A stretch of 64,000 nt of DNA from Providencia rettgeri (GTDB taxonomy: Bacteria > Pseudomonadota > Gammaproteobacteria > Enterobacterales > Enterobacteriaceae). The stretch is taken from contig UGTZ01000001.1 of assembly GCA_900455085.1 (NCBI GenBank), positions 1,146,501-1,210,500 on the forward strand, read 5' to 3'. Each line of letters begins with the position of its first letter. The first letter of the stretch is position 1. Below the pieces are notes generated by a model, which worked only from the letters and a program-made list of their open reading frames with translations, did not search any database and was not told the origin of the DNA. The translations under genes were made by a program, and so were the position numbers. Below, piece by piece: positions 48,724-58,200 of the stretch.

Positions 48724-48765
48724 ATGAAAAACGATGAAATTATACGGTGTAGATCGCACTTTTAG
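48724..48765 (+). CDS. Possible 13-codon leader ORF
   Basis: ATG to TAG, encoding MKNDEIIRCRSHF, in the 433-base AT-rich gap before the DASS transporter. Its start context, TGGAGTTTACATG, is identical over 13 bases to that of the transporter gene 150 bases later. This may be a leader peptide or a chance duplication of the ribosome site. Nothing else is evident in the gap. Confidence 0.25.
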   Translation: MKNDEIIRCRSHF

Positions 48766-48873
48766 TTCCTCCACATTTTAATTTCATACAATTAACTTTA
48801 TATTCCAGCTCTTGCAAAAAAATATTAACAATAATACTCGAAAATAATTTGCTTCCGAGCTAATGGAGTTTAC

Positions 48874-50259
48874 ATGGACGCTTCCGAATCCCTACAACCA
48901 GCGGTCAGCCCGACCCCATCCAATAAACGGGGTTGGATCATTTTAGCGGTTGATATTGTTCTTCTGATCTTACTTTTAAAATATTTGCCTTTTGATGACA
49001 AGGCAAATGCAGGCCTTGCAATGATGGTTTTCATTGGTGTGCTTTGGCTAACTGAAGCTATCCATGTCACTATTACTGCACTTTGTATTCCTATCTTAGC
49101 GGTTGGGCTTGGATTAATGAATACTGGGGAAGCGCTTAAATCATTCGCAAACCCAATTATTTTCTTATTCTTCGGTGGCTTTGCTTTAGCGACGGCTTTG
49201 CATATTCAAGGCTTAGACCGTCTAATTGCTAACCGCTTACTAATGGCTGCACGTGGTCGTTTATCAGTCGCAGTATTACTGTTGTTTGGTGTTACCGCGC
49301 TATTATCAATGTGGATTAGTAACACAGCAACTGCTGCAATGATGTTACCACTTGTATTAGGTATTTTATCTAACCTCGATGTACGTCATGAACGTAATAC
49401 GTTTGTGTTTGTTTTATTAGGTGTTGCTTATAGTGCCAGTATTGGTGGTCTAGGAACTATTGTGGGTAGCCCACCAAACGCAATTGCGGCTGCTGCATTA
49501 GGTTTAGATTTCTTATCGTGGATGAAATACGGCATTCCAATCATGGTAGTTTTACTACCGATGATGTTTGTATTGATGTACATGATGTTACGCCCAAATC
49601 TGAAACACCGCTTTGAAATTGAATTAGAGCATGTTAAATGGAATGGCAAACGTATTACAGCAATGGGGATTTTCCTGTTTGCAGTAGTTTGCTGGATCAC
49701 CAGTACGTTTATTAGTGAAGCACTTGGTGGTGTGAAGGATCTCGACACCATTATTGCTATGATTGCTGCAATTTTGATTGGTATAACAGGGGTTGCTAGT
49801 TGGTCACAAATCCAAAAAAATACCGAGTGGGGCGTATTGATGCTGTTCGGTGGGGGGTTGACTCTCAGTGCAATTCTAAGTTCTTCAGGTGCCAGTAAAA
49901 TTATGGCTGACTGGATGCAAATGACATTTGGGACAAGTCATTGGTTTGTTATTATCTTAGCGGTAACAACCTTTATTATCATCCTGACTGAATTTACGAG
50001 TAATACTGCAAGTGCCGCCCTGTTAGTTCCTATTTTTGCTACTGTTGCTGAAGCATTAGGTATGCCAGTTATTGTATTAACTATGATTATTGGTATTGGT
50101 GCCTCTTGTGCGTTTATGTTGCCTGTTGCGACTCCGCCAAATGCGATTGTATTCGGTTCTGGTTATATCAGGCAAATTGAAATGGTACGGGTCGGTGCAG
50201 TTCTGAACGTAGCATGTATTATTGTTATCTCTCTATTTGCTTGGTTCTTTTGGCTATAA
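48874..50259 (+). CDS. DASS-family Na+/carboxylate symporter
   Basis: A 461-residue inner-membrane transporter of the divalent anion:Na+ symporter (SLC13/DASS) family. The two SNT signature motifs that bind substrate and sodium are present: SNTATAAMMLP in the first half and SNTASAALLVP in the second, along with GSPPNAIAAA and ATPPNAIVFGSG loops. About eleven helices are predicted by eye. Likely substrates are C4-dicarboxylates such as succinate, but citrate or sulfate cannot be excluded from sequence alone. The ATG at 48874 follows TGGAG. It appears to be a single-gene unit with its own terminator. Confidence 0.85.
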   Translation: MDASESLQPAVSPTPSNKRGWIILAVDIVLLILLLKYLPFDDKANAGLAMMVFIGVLWLTEAIHVTITALCIPILAVGLGLMNTGEALKSFANPIIFLFFGGFALATALHIQGLDRLIANRLLMAARGRLSVAVLLLFGVTALLSMWISNTATAAMMLPLVLGILSNLDVRHERNTFVFVLLGVAYSASIGGLGTIVGSPPNAIAAAALGLDFLSWMKYGIPIMVVLLPMMFVLMYMMLRPNLKHRFEIELEHVKWNGKRITAMGIFLFAVVCWITSTFISEALGGVKDLDTIIAMIAAILIGITGVASWSQIQKNTEWGVLMLFGGGLTLSAILSSSGASKIMADWMQMTFGTSHWFVIILAVTTFIIILTEFTSNTASAALLVPIFATVAEALGMPVIVLTMIIGIGASCAFMLPVATPPNAIVFGSGYIRQIEMVRVGAVLNVACIIVISLFAWFFWL

Positions 50260-50343
50260 AGCAAACAAGAAAAATCACTAAATTGATTTTAGCTAAAAGT
50301 ATAAAGTGAGAGAAACACATTTTATCTCACTTTCCCAACGACC

Positions 50344-50375
50344 TACGGGCTCATTAAAAATGAGCCCGTTTTTCA
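50344..50375. terminator. Bidirectional terminator between DASS gene and TPS gene
   Basis: A stem CGGGCTCA / TGAGCCCG with TTTTT following, placed between the two convergent genes and ending at the last base before the TPS-gene stop codon. Confidence 0.88.
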
Positions 50376-51305
50376 TTACTGTGCGACAAGCACTTGCTGA
50401 TTTTTCCCTATTTGTATTTTACCTGTGCCGTGCATTACAAAATCACTGTCGCCACGTAATGAAAAATTCATTGTTTGTATCAAACCTTTGATATCAATTG
50501 TATTTTGAGGGCAAAAAAAACTGTCTTTACATTGATATTGATGACTTTCAAATGAAATAAGCCGGCCTAATAGCTTGGTATTTTCTCCCAGTTCTAGGTG
50601 GCTGCCTTGGCTATAAGGTGTATCCGTTTTAAATTTAGAGCCTGAGTGAATGACTGCTTCTCGTGGGGAAATTGAAGCACTTCCGGATGTACTCAGATAG
50701 TTTTGAACCGCAGCCGTAATATTTAGTGCATTTTGTAGTTTTATTCGATCGGCGAACACATTCAGTTTAGAAAGCTGTAACGGACTGGCATGCTGTTGGC
50801 TGATGTTGATTTGGCTTGCGGGGCTAACTGAGAATTTCAATTGACTGTATTCATCTAGTGCTTTTGCTTCAAGCTGCTTCGTTTCTTTATTTTTAACATA
50901 TTGTTTTTCTAACTTACCTGCAATTAAAGATAAGCTATTAATATTACTTATGGAGCCATCAGCCCATGAGATCCCATTGGGATTAGCAATAATTAGGTTC
51001 GCGGCTTGTCCTTTAATACCGAGGACACCTTTAATTTTACTTTCTTCTGTTCCTGTCACTTCAGCCAATATTAGTTTTGCAGCTTTGTTTGCAAGCTGAT
51101 TATTATCATTAATATCATTATTAAAAATGAGACCATGATCATTAGAAGATAAACTCTCAAAAGAGTTAAATGAAATATGATTTTTTAGAGGAGCTTCGAT
51201 ATTAATTAATTTTGCTTTAGATACATCGGCTTGAGAAAAGGAAGAAAAACTCAAACATGATAAAAAAGAGTTTGTTAGAAAGATAAATTGCATTTTTTTA
51301 TTCAT
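50376..51305 (-). CDS. Standalone two-partner-secretion (TPS) domain protein
   Basis: A 309-residue protein with a Sec-type signal peptide (hydrophobic stretch, likely cleavage after SFSQA near residue 26). The body resembles the N-terminal haemagglutination-activity/TPS domain of TpsA exoproteins: ILAEVTGTEESKIKGVLGI, AANLIIANPNGISWADG (the NPNG-type motif) and SISNINSLSLIAGK. Normally this domain directs a far larger adhesin or toxin through a TpsB pore. Here it ends (KNQQVLVAQ) right after the TPS-like region, with a terminator against its stop. No TpsB gene is in the window. It is divergent from the large toxin gene. It could be a truncated TpsA or a genuine short form. AAGGAAA precedes the ATG. 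Confidence 0.78.
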   Translation of the reverse strand: MNKKMQFIFLTNSFLSCLSFSSFSQADVSKAKLINIEAPLKNHISFNSFESLSSNDHGLIFNNDINDNNQLANKAAKLILAEVTGTEESKIKGVLGIKGQAANLIIANPNGISWADGSISNINSLSLIAGKLEKQYVKNKETKQLEAKALDEYSQLKFSVSPASQINISQQHASPLQLSKLNVFADRIKLQNALNITAAVQNYLSTSGSASISPREAVIHSGSKFKTDTPYSQGSHLELGENTKLLGRLISFESHQYQCKDSFFCPQNTIDIKGLIQTMNFSLRGDSDFVMHGTGKIQIGKNQQVLVAQ

Positions 51306-51540
51306 TACGTTTCCTTGTAATAATAACCCTAATAGGTGTAATTAAATATAATCTATTTTATTTTTCATTAGTATATTAAAATTTAACATGGATGCTATAA
51401 AAATAATTATTTTAAATTTTAATGATGAAAAATTAAAATCAACAACGATTAGTTGGGTAAGTGTAACAAATAGAGTTGCAAGTGTAGATATTAAATCATT
51501 TAAGTCACATTCCTACAATTTATAATAAAGTTGATGTTCA

Positions 51541-51776
51541 ATTCGTTTTACTAGGATATAACGGCAATCATCAGGTAAAAAATCGCTCGTTTATATCGAT
51601 ATACCCAAGTACTCATCTAAAGCAAAATTTTTATTTACACGTACACTTTCTGATAGTTTTGTGATCGTTACTGAACTAAATGAAACAACTTATCGGGTCT
51701 ATTATGATGGGAGAATTAATAGTTCGATTCCTTTTGATAATGTAGTGATGGCGTAGATTACAAAGATTACCAAATA
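51541..51776 (+). pseudogene. Decayed fragment of a second toxin gene
   Basis: The stretch aligns with bases 52719-52960 of the intact toxin gene, covering its residues ~150-230. Shared readings include GYNGNHQ (intact GYNGANQ) and VIVTELNETTYRVYYDGRIN against VIVTKLNETTYRVYHDGRVN. The intact C187 is replaced by Ser (codon 51655-51657) and H203 by Tyr (codon 51703-51705). The frame ends at TAG 51754-51756, with earlier frame changes. The 5' and 3' parts of the gene are missing. The upstream part of the gap (51306-51540) is AT-rich with nothing recognisable. Confidence 0.85.
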
Positions 51777-51845
51777 AAAAATGCTAGTCTAATGACCGGT
51801 ATCAGACTGATACCGAACATATTATGTTTGGTAGTAAATCTAATA

Positions 51846-52112
51846 GGCTATTGAGAATAAACTAGAAATATCACTAAATTGATTTTCCCCTATCTGTATT
51901 TTATCTGTGCTACATATATACAAAATAACCGTCGCCACGTAATGAAAAATTCATTGTTTGTACCAGCACCTTGATATCAATGGTATTTTGAAGCTAAAGA
52001 AAACTGTCTTGACACTGATATTGATAGCTCTCAAATGAAATGAACCGGCCTAATAGCTTGGTATTTTCCCCCAGTTCTATCGGCTAAGATATTAAGTTTA
52101 GAAAGTTGTATT
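51846..52112 (-). pseudogene. Decayed copy of the TPS gene 3' end and flank
   Basis: 51846-51886 matches the sequence just after the DASS stop codon (50252-50290, including TCACTAAATTGATTTT without a mismatch). 51887-52077 matches the last ~200 bases of the TPS gene (50403-50600, including CGTCGCCACGTAATGAAAAA and GGCCTAATAGCTTGGTATTT). 52078-52112 matches 50746-50782. Two internal deletions explain the jumps. The remaining 160 bases to the toxin start are AT-rich and hold its ribosome site. Confidence 0.85.
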
Positions 52113-52271
52113 CTTATTGCTTATATAATCCCTGTAAAAGATAATGATAGCTATTATATTTATTTTATTATTTGTTTAATGATTGTTAATGGAATTATTT
52201 TTTATAAAATGTAATTCTTGATATGTGGAGATGCTCTTGTATAACATAGATAAATAAAAGGATTTAATTAT

Positions 52272-55200
52272 ATGTTTAATAATAGTTGTTTATTAAAAAA
52301 TTCCATTTATAAAATGGATGAAATTAAAAAAGATAATAATTTTCTAATTATTAATACAGAATCATTATTAATAATTCGCCAAATAAAACAAATTTTACTG
52401 AGAACAGTGCAAGAGATGGGCTATGATACAGTTAACTCTAATTTAGTTGCACAAGTACTGCGTGATAGTCGTTTAAAATCTGGATTATTTGGCAGTATGC
52501 CACTTAAAAATAGTCCAGCAAGTCCTGATGTTAAGAACTTTCTTGCAGACACATTATCGTTTACCCGCTTGCATGCGATTAGTGGGGATAGCATGACAAC
52601 AATGGGTAAAATACCACCTTATGGACGTGCACACTTAGTTAAAATTGGTCCGAATAGTTATGCGGTTGAATATAGATATGAGCCTTCAAGCATCTCGCCT
52701 TCATTAGCATTCCATACTTATTTTTTAGGTTATAACGGGGCTAATCAGTCCAGTATAACGCCTGCTTATGTTGATATACCTATTCAGGCTGCGGAGGATA
52801 GTTTTTTATTCACGGGCTCTTTAACAGGGTGCTCCGTTATTGTTACTAAGCTGAATGAAACAACCTATCGTGTTTATCATGATGGCCGTGTGAATAGTTC
52901 TATATTGTATGATAACGTTGTAATGGCATTTGATTATATGGACTACCAAGTTCCAGGCTCAGATGAAGGCCTTGCGATGGCGTATATGTATTTTAAGGAT
53001 GGCCATTGGCGGTTATTATTACAAAAGCAAGAATATGAATTGATCAATGGAACACCTATTCCTAAGCTACGTAACAACGAAAGTTCTATGATAGGTTATT
53101 ATGTTGATAATCAATTTTCCGAGAAACAATTAGAAAAATTCAATCGATATCGCCATGCATCACAAAATAAATTAAAAGAAATAGCAAAAGAATTTGGTAT
53201 AAATACGGACCAGGTTTCAGATGGTGAATATATTGATGGGGGGTTTTCGCTGGAGAACTCAGCAATAAAATCATGGGTTGATTTAAATGGCAAGGTTAAA
53301 AAGAAAATTTATGATAAAATCAATCAATTAATTAAAAAAATTGATAAATTTAAAGTTGAATTAAGCAATCTAAAGAGTAAGTCAATACGAAGTAATGACG
53401 AAAATATAAGGATCGATAATTTAATATCAATTCTGGAAATGGAAAAAACTATTAAAGATTACTATTCTCAAAAATATTTATCGATATTAACTGAGTCATT
53501 ATCTGTAGAAAAAAGCAGGTTATGGCTACAAATAAAAAATAAGACTGGAATTGACTCTGTTGTTCAAGTCGTAAATGAAGAACTTGGTAACGGTGTTACG
53601 AATATAGCACTAAATAAAGAATATAAATTGGCGGTGATGCGAGATCGTAATATTGCTAATGATAAATTTAATGAAGGTTATGATAACTATAATAAAACTG
53701 ATATTCGAGGCTTTAATCAAGAAATGACTTCATCAGAGATGATGGCTCTATATTTAAATCCTGAATTGAGCGTGACAGAACGTGGCGCATTGTATAGGCA
53801 TATTCAAAATACGATAGATAACGAAGGTCGTCATCAAATTTTAGAAAATACGAGGGAAATAAATGAATTATTTAAGAGAGAGGGCAGTATAAATTCTAGG
53901 CTATCCCCCCAAGATTTTTATTTACCTTTAATGGGAGATATGTCAGATGGTCGCTGTTATCCGCTTGTTAGAGCTATGGCTGTTGCATTAGAGGAGAATG
54001 GGCCAAATGGTAGTAATGTACTACTCGACAAACTCTTTTTAGCTGCCGCATCACCAACAGATAACAGCTCAATTCTATTAAAAAAATCATTAATAAGGCT
54101 TCACTCAAATATTGAAGCGGTACAGTCTTCGAGTTCTCAAGGTAACCTAGATTTAAATGCTATTGAGGCTAGATTAACTGAGGGGAATGCAACGAAAATG
54201 TATGCCTTAAATAGCCAGAAGCATGCGATGATGTTGGGGAAAATTGTATATGAAGATAGTGTAACCTATTATTTTTACGATCCTAATTTCGGTATATTCA
54301 TGTTTGAAAGTAGTCATAAACTTTTTTCAGCTCTAAATAAGTTTATGATAAATAAAAAAATGGCTAAATTATATGTTGCTTTAGGCTCTGATTCGAAACC
54401 TATTTTTGAATTAATTTCTATTGATGTTGACGGGATGAGAAATGTGGCAGTGGGCGGGGGATTAGTCGTATCAGATTTATCCAATACAGATGATTTGAAT
54501 CTTGTTGCTGAAAGGCGTAAAAATACGATTAAATTTATTGAAAATCAAATACAAATCACTAAAGAGTTAAATATAAAAGCATCGTTAACAATTTTGACCG
54601 CTGAACGATGGGGGGACAAAATTGAGAGAGTATTTAATGAGATATCTGAACAGTATCAATTAGATGAAACATGGTTACCTAATTTTTCTAGTATAGAAAT
54701 GACTGAGGAGGGAAAATACCGTATTCAATTTATTAATAAAGACATCGCATTTCGAGAGCGCTGGATTGAAACAACAGATAGTACTTTGATGGAATTTAAA
54801 GAGTACTTTAATGAAAATATAAATACATTTGAACAAAGCTACGAATTTCACCATTCTGAATTACGGCGCCGAGGTGGCATAGGTAATGCGGAACATGTTG
54901 ATGGAATGAACATGGGAATGGCCGTTCACGCATTAATTCAGTGGGCTGCGAATAAAAATAGACAAAACATAAGCAGTGGCATGTCATCAAATTTAGCGGA
55001 AGCATTAAAAATTCATGCTTATGTCACTTATAGTATGATGGCGCATGGTGCAGTAAATGATGTGACAAAGGTTGTAAAGTTAGTTAAAACGCTTTGGTGT
55101 GAGGAGGCGGGAATTACCCACTCTGCGATGAAGACTTTTTCATCATCATTTGCCCGGGTAGCTAATGAAGGGATCGGTACTGTTTTTCAAGGCGCAATGG

Positions 55201-58200
55201 TTGGGTTTGATATTTATGAATTAACACATGCAGAAAATGATCCACAAAAGGCTGTATTTGGAACTCAGCTGGCATTCGATTCAGCAAGTTTACTATTAAG
55301 TGGTGCAACAATTGGTGCAGGTATTGTCGGAGCTACAGAGGCAGCTGCTGTATTTGGTGGTGTGGGTGTGATTGTTGGTGGCCTCGGAATTGGAATTGTG
55401 GGACTAGCACGTGCATATGCTGAAATTGGCGAGCATGCGAAAGAAGTTGGGGTCTACTTCCAACATTTAGATGATGCGTATAGTGGGAATGGATTTGATT
55501 ATCAAATAGATAATAAAAGTGGTAAACGGATCTTAGTTCCACGTCCTTTGGCTGTATTTGATCGTATTGACTTACGCTCAAAAAAAATTAACTTTGATAG
55601 CCAGTATCTCTACCGTACACAGCCCCATCGCAGTGGAAATGGTAGTGGGCGCAAAGATTTTATTGCTTGGGCAGCGTATCTTCCCTATTCGGTGGTTGAT
55701 AAAAAACAAGCCATTAATATTCGAGAAGGACTTGGTTATCAGAGCAAGCATGACATTCCATTTCAAGAGACAGATACCGTTATTTTACCAGGGGTGCCAA
55801 AGTCATATATTAATTATTCTTTTAATCTATTTCCAGGTGCATTGACTCGTTATGATTATGGTTTTAATGTTTTGCGGAGATTAGAAGAAACAGATAAATT
55901 TGATTATGATTTTTATTCTTTTCCTGGTGAGTATATTATAACTAGAATTTATCATGAATATGTCAGTACCAAAACAAATATTATTTTACCCATAAATAAA
56001 GCACATATTGCCGTGCCTAAAATATCCAGTGAATGGTATGGGAAACTATCTTATAACCTTAGCGGAGCGGGTGGTGAATATATTATTAGTATTAACCATG
56101 GTGTTAATATTAAATTAATAAATGATTCAAATTTTAAGCATAATTCAAAATGGGTTATTGATACAAGTTTGATTGATGGCGGTGATCCTACAGTAGAAGT
56201 TAATGATGGTTATCTAAGAATTGGCAGTTTAAATATAAATATTGATCCAAGTGCCTTATCTGATCAAGTTATTTTAGTTAATTCAGAGCATGAAGTTCGT
56301 GAGGTAGATTTTAAAAATAAACTCATTCAAGTTATCAGAGAGGATGGTCGACAGTGGAGTAATAAAGGCCAGTCAATTGAACAGCACCTAAATGAATTGG
56401 CTGATAAACACCAATTGCACGGTAACTTTATTGTAGTTGATGATTATATATATGGTAAGAAAAATGTTGGGAGAGCTTTTTATGAGGTCGCAACAAAAAG
56501 AATGCTTTTTACTAATTCAATAAATAAAATCTATCATTCGCCTACACTCGGAACTATTGATGCAGAGTATGCCTATTTCTTTTCTCAGGAAGAAAATATT
56601 ATTTGGCGGAGCAATATTAATAATGGTGGTCAACTCGATAATAATTATTATTTAGCTGATGAGAAATCATCACCGTTTAAAGTACATAAGCTATGGAGGG
56701 AGCATGAAAATATTTATTTTAGTTTAACTCATCATGATAATAATGACGAAATTTTCACTAAATATAAAATAGATGGAAAAAAATCTGAACTCGTTAATAT
56801 TTTTAATAGTAGTAAGCTGTTAGAATATTTAGCGAATTCACCAACAAAAATAAATAGTTCGGGATACCATATTTTAAAAATGTATTATAATGTACCTAAT
56901 GATCGTTACAGTCAAAATCTTAGCGAAGTAGAATCTGATAAGTTAGATTTTTCTACGTTAAATCTTGCAAAGATAGTAACTATTGATGGTAAAGATGAAA
57001 ATGGTATCAATCGTCGTTATTGGCTACGTCGTGACACAAATACTTTAATTAAGGTTAACCTTGGTGTAAATAAATATACAAAGGTTGTTGAAAACCCTGC
57101 TGATTTAATACTTGTTGGTAGTTTAATTGACTACAGTGAAACGGAAGTGTTTTTTTTCTATAGTAAAGAAAAAGATAGATTATATCGTCAAGAAGGCTTG
57201 GGGCAAGATGTATTTGATATCAACAATCCAACAACAAAGGTTATCACACAAGAAATATACGGACACTCAATCCCGATTACACAAATAAACACTGTTTTTA
57301 ATTGGAATGGAAATATTATTGTTATAAGAAAGTCAGGAAAGATACAGCAAGTTAATGCGGATGGTAGTATAGATATAGTCGCATTTAATGAGCATTGGTT
57401 AAAAACATTAGATTCATCTAATTGGTTATCAAAGCTTGACGACAACTATAATGGAACAAAACAGGCAATTGCTTTATTGGGATTAAGGCGCTCAGATGAG
57501 AGTATCATTCCTGCATGGTACTTTGATCGCAAATTTATTATTGCTCACTCTTTGTTATCAGAACATGAGCTACAATTTTTAGGATTTGATTCAGATAATC
57601 AAAACGGGTTTATATTTGATAGAAATACCGGTAAATTATATAGTCAGCAAGTTGTTAATATTGATACTATGCGACATTCATTCGGTGTTATTAATACCTA
57701 TATGAGTTCAAATAATAATATAGCTGATAGCATTAGAATATACCCAGAGTTAGTATTTAAAAATATTAAGAAAATTGATAATGGCCTCATGATGCTAACG
57801 GATAAGAACGAAATACTTTATCAGCCTGAAAATGGAACAAAAGAATCGAACAAGATAGGCGCTTCATTTGTAATTAAAGGAACGCATGAGGCAGATATCA
57901 TTAATCCATCTAAAATAGCTCATGTTGATACATTAATATTAAGTGGTGGAGAAGGGGGGGATACATATGAATTTAGTGTAGATGCTTGGAAAGCTTATCG
58001 TGCCATTATTATTGATAATAACGCAAAAGATAATGCTGTAGATGATATTATTATACCGTCAGTTGACAATTGGAGAAAGATGTTCATTAACCGGCAAGGT
58101 AATGATCTCATTATTACAGATATCCATAATGACACATCGTTAATATTACGTGAAGTCTATGGTTCAAAATCTAAGTCTTATCGCCACTTGATGATTAAAA

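Noticed and set aside
51797..51815. Perfect palindrome CGGTATCA-GAC-TGATACCG in the decayed island
   Set aside because: It could be an operator or small terminator, but there is no T run, promoter or intact gene beside it; left unassigned.
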